Of a stretch of DNA of 64,000 nt, positions 1 to 8,628 are shown in pieces. The first letter of the stretch is position 1, and each line of letters starts with the position of its first letter. The notes below the pieces were generated by a model. The model was not told the origin of the DNA. It made no database searches and was given only the letters and a program-made list of their open reading frames with translations. Both the position numbers and the translations under genes were made by a program. The stretch is from Candidatus Accumulibacter contiguus. GTDB taxonomy: Bacteria > Pseudomonadota > Gammaproteobacteria > Burkholderiales > Rhodocyclaceae. The stretch spans positions 62,001 through 126,000 of the forward strand of contig NZ_SPMX01000006.1 of assembly GCF_012940005.1 (NCBI RefSeq). The letters run 5' to 3'.

Positions 1-1110
1 ACGCGGAACGAAGCCACCGAGTGACCCGGCGGCGTCGTCCGGCAGGGCCAGAACAGCGGCACTGAAGTCGATCAGCAGGCGCGAATAAGCTGTCGATCTG
101 AGTGCGCTTCTACTGGCCTTGCGACTGTTCGCGCCACGTCTCCGGGCATGGCGCAACAGCCGCTCGACCTCGATTCTGCCCGACGGCGCGTCGGCGAGTG
201 CGGGCAAGGTTTCCGCGAGAAAGACATCCCAGTTGCGGGTATCACCCAGTTTGCTCGCCAGATCGTGCCAGAGCGGATCGAAGCGGGCAACGAAAGCCTC
301 TGGCAGCAATGGCTGCCAGAGGCGGATCGCCGAACGCAGCCGGCGAATGGCGACGCGCGCCTGGTGAACGAACTCGGGGTCGTCGCTCCGGCAAACACCG
401 GCTTCGTTGTTTTGCAGGTGGTTCAGACAGGACAGCGCGATCAGGCGGAAGGCCCCGATGCGCGACATTGCGGCTTCGGTCGGTACCGGCAAGGCCTTCA
501 CCGCTGTCAGCGGCAGGTCGGCCAACAGACGGTAAGCACGTTCGGATTTGCTGCTGCTCTCCGGGTGCAGCGGCAGGCTGGCCTGCAACTCGGCCACCAG
601 TTCGAACAGATCGCCGACCTCGCCAGCGAGCAGTTCCAGCTCGATCTCACGAATCGTCTGGCGTTGCCCTCGCGCCTCGATCCAGCCGCGGTCTAGCGCC
701 AGCTCGATGCGCACCCCCGCGTGCGGTTCCAGCAGCCAGGTATCGCGCATGAAGTGGGTCGTGAAGGCTGGTTGGAGGTCATCACGCAGCGATTCGAGCA
801 GGTCGCGAACGCCGCCATCGATATGCGAAAAATCGAACTCTCCGGGCCGGCTGGGAACCTCCCACTCGCTACGCTGCGCCAGTCCGGCGGTGAGCATCGG
901 CGCGGTCTTGACGGTCAACAGCCACTGCCGGCCCTTCTGGCGGTGGCGAACGACCATCCGCTCGCGCCGCAGGCGCTTGTCCTGCGTATCGTAATAGGTA
1001 TTGATCAGCAGTTGCCGCTGTCGCTCGATGTTGCTCAGCATGGCTTGCTTCGCCAAGGCACTCGCGGCACGCGCCGACAGGGACAACTTGATTTCGGTTT
1101 CGGTGGCCAT
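1..1110 (-). CDS. CYTH-CHAD domain protein (triphosphate tunnel metalloenzyme), truncated by the window edge
   Basis: The minus-strand reading frame starts at the ATG at 1110-1108 and stays open to base 1, so the C-terminus lies outside the window. The N-terminus reads MATETEIKL, which carries the ExExK signature of CYTH/triphosphate tunnel enzymes that hydrolyse inorganic triphosphate. A basic strand with RRERMVVRHR follows. After about residue 215 the sequence becomes an Arg/His-rich helical CHAD region, including QARVAIRRLRSAIRL. CHAD domains bind polyphosphate and are known on polyphosphate granules. The ppk and ppx genes lie about 10 kb away, which fits a polyphosphate-related role, but the substrate is inferred. 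It lies 24 bp downstream of the K+ channel gene on the same strand and may be cotranscribed with it. Confidence 0.85.
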   Translation of the reverse strand, partial: MATETEIKLSLSARAASALAKQAMLSNIERQRQLLINTYYDTQDKRLRRERMVVRHRQKGRQWLLTVKTAPMLTAGLAQRSEWEVPSRPGEFDFSHIDGGVRDLLESLRDDLQPAFTTHFMRDTWLLEPHAGVRIELALDRGWIEARGQRQTIREIELELLAGEVGDLFELVAELQASLPLHPESSSKSERAYRLLADLPLTAVKALPVPTEAAMSRIGAFRLIALSCLNHLQNNEAGVCRSDDPEFVHQARVAIRRLRSAIRLWQPLLPEAFVARFDPLWHDLASKLGDTRNWDVFLAETLPALADAPSGRIEVERLLRHARRRGANSRKASRSALRSTAYSRLLIDFSAAVLALPDDAAGSLGGFVPR

Positions 1111-1134
1111 CGCAAACCCTCATGCGGTAGGAAA

Positions 1135-2232
1135 CTAGGACATCTTTTCGATCAGATGCGCCTTGAGTTGCGCGCGTCCCGAAGGATTGGCCAGGGCGAT
1201 GATGATACTGCCGGCCTGAACGAGGTCATCCACTTTGGGATTGAATATCCAGGCGCCATCCTGCTCGCGTACCGCCAGCAAAATATAGTCCGGGCTGCGC
1301 AGACGCAGGTCGCCGATACGGGTCTGCGGGAAATTGGCGGGCACCGGCACCTCTTCGACACGCACGTTCTTGTCCGACCGGATCATCTCGTCGAGGAAGC
1401 CGACGACGTGCGGTCTGACCATCGCTGATGCCAGTCGAATGCCGCCGGTGAAATCCGGCGAGATCACCGCGTCGGCGCCCGCCTTGCGCATTTTCTCGAC
1501 ATTTCGCAGTTCCTGGGCGCGCGCCACGATGCGCAAGCGGGGATTGAGCTGCCTGGCAGTAATGATGATCATCAGATTGCGCGAATCGTCGCCGGTGACG
1601 GCAAACAGGCCGCGGGCATCCTCGATATCTGCCGCTTCCATCAGATCATCGTCGGAGGCATCGCCGTGCAGATAGAGCAGCGCGGGAAACTTGTCGAGGT
1701 TTTCCTCGAAACGCGCCTCTTCGATGTCGATGGTGACGAAATGTCGACCGGTATTCTGCAATTCTCGGCCGACGCTGCGGCCGACCCGCCCGAAACCGCA
1801 AATGATGAAATGCTGCCGTAGCTTATGAATGCTTTTTTCCATTCGTCGTCTCCGCAGGGAATAATCCAGATCCTTCTCGAGGAAGAACACTGACAGGCTG
1901 GTAAACAAAAAGGTCAGTGCGCCCAGGCCAGCAATGGCAATGAAACCAGCAAAAAGGCGATCCTGAAGCGAATGGAGAGGGATAATCTCGCCATAACCCA
2001 CCGTCGAGATGCTGATCAGGGTCATGTACACCGCATCGGACCAGTTCCCGTTGGCTCCGGCAATCTGATAGAAGCCGAGTATCCCGACAACGGTCAACGC
2101 CAACACCGCGATACCCGCCCATACGATACGCAGGACAATGCGCCGCAATTGCGTGGCTACCCCCGCCTCGGATTCCCGCATACGGCGAATGCGGCGAAGG
2201 CTCTGGCGAGCCTGCAGCGGGTCGTCATACAT
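1135..2232 (-). CDS. Potassium channel with cytoplasmic RCK (TrkA-N/TrkA-C) domains
   Basis: This 365-residue protein is built like Kch/MthK-type channels. Two membrane helices (about residues 28-55 and 105-125) flank a pore loop with the K+ selectivity filter TVGYGE (about residue 97). A Rossmann-fold RCK/TrkA-N domain follows, with the nucleotide-binding loop IICGFGRVGRSVG near residue 143, and then a TrkA-C domain occupies the last 90 residues. It should pass K+ across the inner membrane under nucleotide or ion control. K+ is a usual counter-ion of polyphosphate, but a link to that is only suggestive. No clear Shine-Dalgarno sequence precedes the ATG, and the roughly 215-bp region upstream of it shows nothing I recognise. 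Confidence 0.88.
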   Translation of the reverse strand: MYDDPLQARQSLRRIRRMRESEAGVATQLRRIVLRIVWAGIAVLALTVVGILGFYQIAGANGNWSDAVYMTLISISTVGYGEIIPLHSLQDRLFAGFIAIAGLGALTFLFTSLSVFFLEKDLDYSLRRRRMEKSIHKLRQHFIICGFGRVGRSVGRELQNTGRHFVTIDIEEARFEENLDKFPALLYLHGDASDDDLMEAADIEDARGLFAVTGDDSRNLMIIITARQLNPRLRIVARAQELRNVEKMRKAGADAVISPDFTGGIRLASAMVRPHVVGFLDEMIRSDKNVRVEEVPVPANFPQTRIGDLRLRSPDYILLAVREQDGAWIFNPKVDDLVQAGSIIIALANPSGRAQLKAHLIEKMS

Positions 2233-2447
2233 GCAAAAAAGAGGTGTCTGATTGGAATCGGATAGTCATTGGCAAAGCTGGCGAAGGCAGAATCAGTCCA
2301 GCAGGAATCGGAACCTGATATGCCGAGTGGGCGAGATTGGCACATCCGCAGACGATTTGCAACTCAACATCAAAGATTCGCCAGCAATGGTTTACCATCG
2401 CTTCCAGGACAATCCTGCGCAGACCCGTTCAGTGACCGACCACGACC

Positions 2448-3119
2448 ATGCCATTACCCAACACCACTCCAGAACAAATCACTGCCCAGACGCTCGCCCA
2501 TTACCAGCAACGTGCCGAAGACTTTCGCGAGGGCACGCGCAACCACGACGTGAGTCAGAACATCGCCGCGCTGCTGCGCCACCTCCGTGGCCAGCCGCCC
2601 TTCACGATTCTCGACTTCGGCTGTGGCCCCGGCCGGGATCTCAAGGCCTTTACCCGCCTCGGCCATCTGGCCGTAGGGCTGGACGGAGCCGCGAACTTCG
2701 TCGAGATGGCACGAAGAGACACTGCCTGCACGGTCTGGGAACAGAATTTCCTGAATCTCGATCTCCCGCCGGAGCATTTCGACGGGATATTTGCCAATGC
2801 CTCGCTGTTTCATGTTCCGAGCCGGGAGTTGCTGCGCGTTCTGCGACAACTGCATGCCACCCTCAAGCCGGACGGCGTTCTGTTCTGCTCAAACCCTCGC
2901 GGGGATAACCAGGAAGGCTGGAATGACGGACGCTATGGGGTTTTCCACGACCTCGCAGCCTGGCGCCGCTGGCTGCTGGATGCGGGCTTCGTCGAACTCG
3001 AGCACTATTACCGCCCAACCGGCCTGCCGCGCGCGCAACAGCCCTGGCTCGCCAGTATCTGGCGCCGGGCGGCCAGGCACGAGGATGACATTCCTGCACC
3101 TCCCGACACGCCTCTCTAA
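2448..3119 (+). CDS. Class I SAM-dependent methyltransferase
   Basis: This 223-residue protein has the Rossmann SAM-binding motif I, ILDFGCGPGRDLKAF, at about residues 48-62. An acidic motif II (GLDGA) lies near residue 73, and a post-motif FDGIFANASLFHVP lies near residue 108. This layout is typical of the Methyltransf_11/25 families. The substrate cannot be read from the sequence. The N-terminal TAQTLAHYQQRAEDF helix resembles small-molecule or tellurite-resistance-like methyltransferases. It stands alone between the divergent K+ channel gene and the EcsC-like gene. An intergenic repeat fragment begins at its stop codon. Confidence 0.85.
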   Translation: MPLPNTTPEQITAQTLAHYQQRAEDFREGTRNHDVSQNIAALLRHLRGQPPFTILDFGCGPGRDLKAFTRLGHLAVGLDGAANFVEMARRDTACTVWEQNFLNLDLPPEHFDGIFANASLFHVPSRELLRVLRQLHATLKPDGVLFCSNPRGDNQEGWNDGRYGVFHDLAAWRRWLLDAGFVELEHYYRPTGLPRAQQPWLASIWRRAARHEDDIPAPPDTPL

Positions 3120-3172
3120 CGGTCATGGCTCAGGGCAGGATTCGTGAGTCGCTGACGCCACTTTCACATTAA
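3117..3172 (-). repeat. Internally deleted copy of the dispersed hairpin/G-rich intergenic repeat
   Basis: Read on the minus strand, this stretch begins AATGTGAAAGTGGCG and continues with GCGACTCACGAATC. It ends CCATGACCGTTAG. These match the two ends of the full-length copies at 54488-54606 and 59269-59390, but the central G-rich part is missing. It lies between the methyltransferase stop codon and the EcsC-like gene. Confidence 0.6.
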
Positions 3173-3194
3173 CCATAGCCAACACACGCTCACC

Positions 3195-3851
3195 ATGTCA
3201 GATAAACGCTTCGCAGGACGCCAATCAAGCCTTCGGGCCAGTCGAAGAATCGCCGAAGCGATTCTGGATTATGTCGGCCAGACGCCGGCCAGCAACGAAT
3301 GCCGAAGACAGAAACCGGCAGGGCGCGCCCGTGCGATCGCCCGAACGGCCGCCCGACAGGCTGCCGTGACTGCCGGCAGCCTGACGCTGCCGCCTGGCCC
3401 ACTCGGCTGGCTTACCCTCCTTCCCGAACTTCGTTCGCTGTGGAAACTCCAGACGCAGATGGTCGCGGATATCGCTGCTTGCTATGGGAAAACGGCCGAG
3501 TTGAACCGTGAAGAGATGCTCTATTGCCTGTTCCGGCATACCGATCCACAAGCCGTTCGCGATCTGGTCGCCCAGATCGGCAATCGCCATGTCGTCCACC
3601 TCGCCTCGCGTCCCGAAACCCAGTCGGTAGCCCTGAAGATCGGCATGCACATCACCCAGCGGGTGATCGGCAAGGGAATTTCGCGCTGGATCCCGGTCAT
3701 CGGAGCGATTGGCGCCGGCGCGTATGCCTATTACGACACTGACCAGGTCGCCCGCACGGCCATCGAATTATTTACTGGGGTCATTGACGTGCAAGGGGAA
3801 GAAACGACATCGGATGATGATCAGAGCGAGCCCTTGCACAAATCACACTGA
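3195..3851 (+). CDS. EcsC-like family protein of unknown function
   Basis: This 218-residue protein has a basic N-terminus followed by a hydrophobic Pro/Gly-rich stretch (SLTLPPGPLGWLTLLPEL, about residues 60-78). A C-terminal segment, GKGISRWIPVIGAIGAGAY (about residues 159-177), resembles the conserved glycine-rich hairpin of EcsC-family proteins. The acidic tail and the amphipathic middle suggest a membrane-associated protein. No catalytic motif is visible. EcsC itself is a poorly understood partner of an ABC transporter in Bacillus, and no such transporter is adjacent here. The assignment is by motif resemblance only. Confidence 0.6.
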   Translation: MSDKRFAGRQSSLRASRRIAEAILDYVGQTPASNECRRQKPAGRARAIARTAARQAAVTAGSLTLPPGPLGWLTLLPELRSLWKLQTQMVADIAACYGKTAELNREEMLYCLFRHTDPQAVRDLVAQIGNRHVVHLASRPETQSVALKIGMHITQRVIGKGISRWIPVIGAIGAGAYAYYDTDQVARTAIELFTGVIDVQGEETTSDDDQSEPLHKSH

Positions 3852-3902
3852 GCCGATCGCTTGCCGGAGAACTTTTGACTTTGCCACGGATGGCGTCATA
3901 AC

Positions 3903-5411
3903 ATGCTTGATCAATCGGAAGCGAGACAGGCAGACGGCATGGTGACACAACCCATCAGGCATCTGGAAGCGTGGGCAAACCCGCGGACGGTGGTCGTATT
4001 GACGCTGCTCTTGCTCGGCGCACTCTGGACGACGGTCATCGTCTCGGCGGTTTCGGCTCGGGATGCCAGCATCGCCAGCACCGGCGAGCTTCTGCAACGC
4101 CTGAACCATGCGCTCGAAGAGGAAACGCGGCAGCAGTTTCGTCTGGCCGATACCTTCCTCGCCACCTGTGAGCACTGGCTGCAAACGAACCCCGCTCGGG
4201 ATCCGCGCAGCAACGCTGCCTTCCGAAAGTTGGTCGAGGGTTTCCGGAGCAGAACCGCCCAGTCCATCGACATTCTTCTGCTGGCGGCCGATGGCGAGGC
4301 ATTCGACGTCCTGGAGAGCAGCCGCAGGCCGCTGGAAAATGCCGCTGGCAGCCACTTTTTGAAGGACGCTCTGGCCAGCCCCGGTCTGTTCATCGGCGCT
4401 CCCACGCTCAATCCCCTGCGCGGCCATTATGGCTTGCCCATCGCATTAGCGCTGCATCGCCCTGCGCACGGCATCCAGCTATTGCTCGCCGTAATCGATC
4501 TGCCAACGCTGACCAGAACCTATGACGAGCAACGCCACCAGCCCGGCGGCGCGATCACTCTGCTCAGGCTCGACGGCACGGTTCTTGCCAGAGCCCCTGA
4601 CGATACGCCACGCCTGGGCCAGTCCCTTGCCAACAGCAGGCTGTTTACCCAGCACCTGAGGCAGCAGCCTCGTGCTTTCGTGTTGCTTGACGACGGGGCG
4701 AACCAGGCGAAGGAATTGGTCAGTTATTCGTCAATGCACGACTTTCCCCTGCTGATCATGGTTTCAGCGGACTACGACGAGGTGCTCACCCCCTGGCTGC
4801 GGCAGACGCTGTGGGTCTTTCTGCTGGCCCTGGGGGTGACGGTACCGCTGGCCGTGGTCGCCTACCGATCGCTGCGTCTGCTACAGGCGCTGGCGAATCA
4901 GGATGGCCAGTTGCAGCAACTGACGACCACCGACCAGCTTACGGGTATCAGCAGCCGCAAGCACCTCATCGACACGCTCAACCATGAACTCAACCGCGCG
5001 CATCGCTATCGGTCGCCGCTGAGCTTTCTGCTGCTGGACATCGATTTCTTCCAGCGGATCAATGATGGTTATGGCCATGTCGTCGGCGATCAGGTCCTGA
5101 TCGAGTTCGCCCATGCGGCAAAAAAGGACCTGCGTGACATGGACCTCCTGGGCAGACTCGGTGGCGGGGAATTCGCGCTTCTGCTGCCCAATACCGAGGT
5201 CAATGAAGCCATCCCGATTGCCGAGCGAGTGCGCGCGGCAATCGCCAGAATATCGATCCCGAGCGACAACGGCACCGTCCAGTTCACCGTCAGCGTCGGG
5301 GCGAGCCAGGCCAGTCCCACTGACCGGTCGATTGACGATCTTCTGAAGCGCGCCACCGAGGCGCTGCACAAGGCCAAGGCGGCAGGACACGATCAGCTAG
5401 CGATTGTCTGA
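3903..5411 (+). CDS. Membrane sensor diguanylate cyclase-like protein with altered GGGEF signature
   Basis: The protein has 502 residues. A first transmembrane helix lies at about residues 28-52, a periplasmic sensor domain of about 240 residues follows, and a second helix lies at about residues 300-325. A C-terminal GGDEF domain begins at the TTTDQLTGISSRKHL motif (about residue 342). The active-site loop reads RLGGGEFALLLP at residues 418-429, so the third position of GG(D/E)EF is Gly. In active cyclases that acidic residue contributes to metal binding and catalysis, so activity may be reduced or lost. The family makes cyclic di-GMP. An alternative ATG lies 36 nt downstream of the chosen start. 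Confidence 0.87.
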   Translation: MLDQSEARQADGMVTQPIRHLEAWANPRTVVVLTLLLLGALWTTVIVSAVSARDASIASTGELLQRLNHALEEETRQQFRLADTFLATCEHWLQTNPARDPRSNAAFRKLVEGFRSRTAQSIDILLLAADGEAFDVLESSRRPLENAAGSHFLKDALASPGLFIGAPTLNPLRGHYGLPIALALHRPAHGIQLLLAVIDLPTLTRTYDEQRHQPGGAITLLRLDGTVLARAPDDTPRLGQSLANSRLFTQHLRQQPRAFVLLDDGANQAKELVSYSSMHDFPLLIMVSADYDEVLTPWLRQTLWVFLLALGVTVPLAVVAYRSLRLLQALANQDGQLQQLTTTDQLTGISSRKHLIDTLNHELNRAHRYRSPLSFLLLDIDFFQRINDGYGHVVGDQVLIEFAHAAKKDLRDMDLLGRLGGGEFALLLPNTEVNEAIPIAERVRAAIARISIPSDNGTVQFTVSVGASQASPTDRSIDDLLKRATEALHKAKAAGHDQLAIV

Positions 5412-5415
5412 GCGC

Positions 5416-5455
5416 CCCGGCGCGACGCCAAGGGCACGCCAGGTGACGCGCCGGG
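5416..5455. terminator. Hairpin between convergent genes (probable bidirectional terminator)
   Basis: CCCGGCGCG at 5416-5424 pairs perfectly with CGCGCCGGG at 5447-5455. The stem sits exactly between the stops of the convergent GGDEF and enoyl-CoA hydratase genes. There is no U-tract, so it is a weak intrinsic terminator at best. Confidence 0.4.
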
Positions 5456-5460
5456 CAGAT

Positions 5461-6261
5461 TTACCGGCCCTTCCACTCGGCCTTGCGCTTGCCGATGAAA
5501 GCGTCGATACCTTCCCCGGCATCGTCGGTCATCATGTTGCAGGCCATGACTTCTGAGGCGTACTGGTAGGCGGCGTCCAGCCCCATTTCGAGTTGCTTGT
5601 AGAACATCTGCTTGCCCATGCCGATGGCCACCGAAGACTTGGCGGCGATCGATCGGGCGAGTTGATCGATCTCGGCATCGAGCGCATCGACGGCGACCAC
5701 ACGATTCAGCAGGCCTTGCTGCAAGGCTGTCCGGGCATCGATGAAATCGCCGGTGAGCAGCATCTCGAGCGCCTGTTTGCGACCGAGGTTGCGCGACAGT
5801 CCCACCCCCGGAGTCGCGCAGAACAGGCCAACATTGATGCCGGAGGTGGCAAAGCGCGCACCATCGACCGCAACCGCCAGGTCGCACATCGACACCAGCT
5901 GACAACCGGCGGCCGTGGCGATGCCATGTACGCGCGCGATCACCGGTTGCGGGATCTGCGTCAGGGTCATCATCATCTTGCCGCAGCGCCGGAACAGATC
6001 CTGCATGAACGCCTTGTGGTGGTTGGTGCGCATCTCCTTGAGATCGTGTCCGGCACAAAAAGCCTTGCCGGCAGCAGCGATGACCACGACGCGCACCGCA
6101 GGATCCTGCGCAATGGCATCCAGGTGTGCCTGCAAGGCAGCAATCATGGCCTGCGACAAGGCGTTGAACTGCTGCGGGCGATTCAGTGTCAGCGTGGCGA
6201 TGCCATCGTGATCGGTGCGAATGACGTAGGGGTCATCCTGACCTGGTGTTGCGGTGTACAT
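5461..6261 (-). CDS. Enoyl-CoA hydratase/isomerase family protein
   Basis: The start ATG at 6261 is chosen because AAGGAGAG precedes it at good spacing. An in-frame upstream start would add 13 residues unlike the family. The 266-residue product has the crotonase fold. The CoA-binding oxyanion segment AFCAGHDLKEM lies near residue 68 and the second oxyanion region HGIATAAGCQLVSMCD near residue 112. It probably hydrates or isomerises an enoyl-CoA in the cytoplasm. It lies downstream of an acyl-CoA synthetase gene on the same strand, with a repeat fragment in the 79-bp gap. Together they suggest a fatty-acid or branched-chain acyl-CoA degradation step. Confidence 0.9.
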   Translation of the reverse strand: MYTATPGQDDPYVIRTDHDGIATLTLNRPQQFNALSQAMIAALQAHLDAIAQDPAVRVVVIAAAGKAFCAGHDLKEMRTNHHKAFMQDLFRRCGKMMMTLTQIPQPVIARVHGIATAAGCQLVSMCDLAVAVDGARFATSGINVGLFCATPGVGLSRNLGRKQALEMLLTGDFIDARTALQQGLLNRVVAVDALDAEIDQLARSIAAKSSVAIGMGKQMFYKQLEMGLDAAYQYASEVMACNMMTDDAGEGIDAFIGKRKAEWKGR

Positions 6262-6276
6262 GTTTCTCTCCTTGCC

Positions 6277-6330
6277 GTGAAAGTCGCGGAAGCCACTCAC
6301 GAATCTCCCCCTCCCGCGAGCGAGAGAGGG
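6277..6330 (+). repeat. Left-half copy of the dispersed hairpin/G-rich intergenic repeat
   Basis: GTGAAAGTCGCGGAAGCC is followed by ACTCACGAATCTCCCCCTC and then a degenerate GAGAGAGGG. This is the left half of the element seen complete at 59269-59390. It lies between the acyl-CoA synthetase and enoyl-CoA hydratase genes. Confidence 0.6.
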
Positions 6331-6340
6331 CAGTACCGGT

Positions 6341-7978
6341 CTACTCGATTGCGGCGGTAGCCTTCGCCTGTTCGCGCAACACGTACTTCTGGATCTTGCC
6401 GGTCGAGGTTTTCGGCAGAATACAGAAGATCACCCGCTTGGGAACCTTGAAACGTGCCATGTGCTGGCGACAGAACTCGATCATTTCCTGCTCGCTCGGC
6501 TTTGCCCCCTCGCGCAACTCGATGAAGGCGCAGGGCACCTCGCCCCACATGCGGTCAGGCGTGGCCACGACGGCAGCAGCAATCACCGCCGGGTGTCTGT
6601 AGAGCACGTCCTCGACTTCGATCGACGAAATGTTTTCACCTCCGGAGATGATCACGTCCTTCGAACGATCCTTGATTTTCACATAGCCATCCGCGTGCAT
6701 CACCGCCAGGTCGCCGGTGTGGTACCAGCCGCCGGCAAAAGACTCCGCGGTCGCTTTCGGATTCTTGAGATAGCCCTTCATGACGAGATTGCCGCGGAAC
6801 ATGATCTCGCCCATCGTCTCCTTGTCCCAGGGCACCGCCTCCATGCTCGCCGGATCGAGCACCGTGATCGCTTCCTGCGCGTGGTAGCGCACTCCCTGCC
6901 GGCCATTCAGCTCAACCTGTTCGGCCACCGGCAGAGCCGCCCAGTTGGCGTGTTTGGCGCAGACCGCCGCCGGCCCGTAGGTTTCGGTCAAACCGTACAC
7001 ATGTGTGAGATCGACGCCGATATTCGCCATCGCCTCGATGACTGCGGCTGGTGGCGGCGCGGCAGCGATCAGGCCGGCCACCTTGTGCGTGATGCCGGCA
7101 CGCAATTCGGCCGGCGCATTGGCCATCAGGCTGTGCACGATCGGTGCGCCACAGTAGTGGGTCACGCCGTGTGTGCGAATCGCTTCGAAAATCAGTTTCG
7201 GATCGACACGACGCAAACAGACGTTGGTGCCAGCATTGGCGGCCATCGTCCAGACGAAGCACCAGCCATTGCAATGGAACATCGGCAGCGTCCACAGATA
7301 GACCGAATGCGGCGGCATTCCCCAGCTGACGATGTTGCTCATCGAGTTGAGATAGGCACCGCGATGATGGTAAACGACGCCCTTCGGATTGCCGGTGGTT
7401 CCGGAAGTGTAGTTGAGCGAGATGGCATCCCATTCGTCGGCCGGGCTACCCCAGGGAAACTCTGGACTCCCGTCGGCAATGAACTGCTCGTACTCCTGCG
7501 TGCCGAGGCGTTCTCCGGGGCCGCTGTACTCGGGATCGTCGACATCGATCACCAGGATCTGGCTGTTCAGAATGGCCAACGCCCTTTTCATGGTAGATGA
7601 ATACTCCCGGTCGGTAATCAGCACCCTGGCCTCACCGTGCTCGAGCATAAAGGCAATCGTTTCGGCATCCAGACGCGTATTCAGCGTATTCAGCACCGCG
7701 CCGGTGACCGGCACGCCGAAGTGGCACTCGACCATCTCCGGAGTGTTGTTGAGCATCACCGCCACGGTGTCGCCCTCGCCGATACCGTGGTCGGTGAGCG
7801 CCGACGCGAGACGGCGAGCGCGGGTAAAGGTCTCGAGCCAGGTGTAGCGACGCTGACCGTGAATCACTGCCGTGCGCCCGGGATAGACATAAGCGCTACG
7901 GGCAATGAAAGTCAGCGGCGTCAGCGGCGTGTAGTTGGCCGTATTCTTGTCGAGCCCTTCTTGATAAATTGTTGGCAT
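6341..7978 (-). CDS. AMP-dependent acyl-CoA synthetase (fatty-acid/short-medium-chain acyl-CoA ligase)
   Basis: This 545-residue adenylate-forming enzyme carries the AMP-binding signature YTSGTTGNPKGVVYHH (about residues 190-205). It also has the YHTGDLAVMHADGY motif (about residue 415) and the C-terminal lysine region RFKVPKRVIFCILPKTSTGK (about residue 505-525). It activates a carboxylic acid to acyl-AMP and then to acyl-CoA. The N-terminal NYTPLTPLTFIARSAYVYPG is typical of ligases related to DmdB and medium-chain fatty acyl-CoA synthetases. The exact acid is unknown. GAGAGGAG precedes the ATG. It follows the lipid-transport lipoprotein gene after 23 bp and precedes the enoyl-CoA hydratase gene, so a shared transcript is likely. 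Confidence 0.92.
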   Translation of the reverse strand: MPTIYQEGLDKNTANYTPLTPLTFIARSAYVYPGRTAVIHGQRRYTWLETFTRARRLASALTDHGIGEGDTVAVMLNNTPEMVECHFGVPVTGAVLNTLNTRLDAETIAFMLEHGEARVLITDREYSSTMKRALAILNSQILVIDVDDPEYSGPGERLGTQEYEQFIADGSPEFPWGSPADEWDAISLNYTSGTTGNPKGVVYHHRGAYLNSMSNIVSWGMPPHSVYLWTLPMFHCNGWCFVWTMAANAGTNVCLRRVDPKLIFEAIRTHGVTHYCGAPIVHSLMANAPAELRAGITHKVAGLIAAAPPPAAVIEAMANIGVDLTHVYGLTETYGPAAVCAKHANWAALPVAEQVELNGRQGVRYHAQEAITVLDPASMEAVPWDKETMGEIMFRGNLVMKGYLKNPKATAESFAGGWYHTGDLAVMHADGYVKIKDRSKDVIISGGENISSIEVEDVLYRHPAVIAAAVVATPDRMWGEVPCAFIELREGAKPSEQEMIEFCRQHMARFKVPKRVIFCILPKTSTGKIQKYVLREQAKATAAIE

Positions 7979-8001
7979 CCCCTGCTTCTCCTCTCAAGTG
8001 A

Positions 8002-8628
8002 TCAGTGTGATTGGCTTTCTCCTGCCGTTGACCGACAGTGCTTCAGCCTGCCACGTTTCTCCAGATCATTCAACCACGCAGCGAGTTCTCGCCCGAGTTC
8101 TTCACTGGCGGCAACCAGGGCAATGACACCGCCCTGGGCGTCGGCGGTCGCTGCCGGCTGCGCAATGGCCAGCCGTCGCTCGGCGACGAACTGGCGCCCG
8201 GCGTCGAGGATGCCGGCCCGACCCTGCAGAATTCCGCGGCTACTTTGCGGGCGATCGAACACCTGCGAGAACTCGAAGAGTTCGAGACGCAGCAGACAGC
8301 CGGCCAAGGTCTGCCCGCCGACGCCAAGGAAACCCAGTTGCTGCCGCAAGCGCTGCGACAGCAGTAATCCCGGCGCTGCTGCCCAATGACTGCGCGCGTA
8401 GGTTCGCAACTGCAACGGGTTTGCGTAGAGCAGGCGATACTCGATGTCACGCGAGTCGAACCAGTGCGGCGCCCTGATCTCGAGCAACACGTTCGACCAG
8501 CGGACATCTTCGGCGACTGGCTCGAGCGGCGGCCCGAAGTCGTACACCTCGGCCAGCGGCGAGTTGCGCATGCTGCCGACGCAGCCCGAGAGCAGGCAAG
8601 CGGCAAAAAACATCAGGCACCTGTTCAT
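8002..8628 (-). CDS. ABC-type transport auxiliary lipoprotein (PqiC/DUF330-like)
   Basis: The 208-residue precursor begins MNRCLMFFAACLLSGC, a signal peptide ending in a lipobox with the lipidated Cys at residue 16. The remainder matches the ABC-type transport auxiliary lipoprotein family in layout, with conserved segments around WSNVLLEIRAPHWFDSRDIE and the C-terminal helix. Such lipoproteins work with MCE proteins in moving lipids between the two membranes of the cell envelope. Its ATG overlaps the stop of the MCE gene by 4 bp, which indicates translational coupling. Confidence 0.85.
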   Translation of the reverse strand: MNRCLMFFAACLLSGCVGSMRNSPLAEVYDFGPPLEPVAEDVRWSNVLLEIRAPHWFDSRDIEYRLLYANPLQLRTYARSHWAAAPGLLLSQRLRQQLGFLGVGGQTLAGCLLRLELFEFSQVFDRPQSSRGILQGRAGILDAGRQFVAERRLAIAQPAATADAQGGVIALVAASEELGRELAAWLNDLEKRGRLKHCRSTAGESQSH

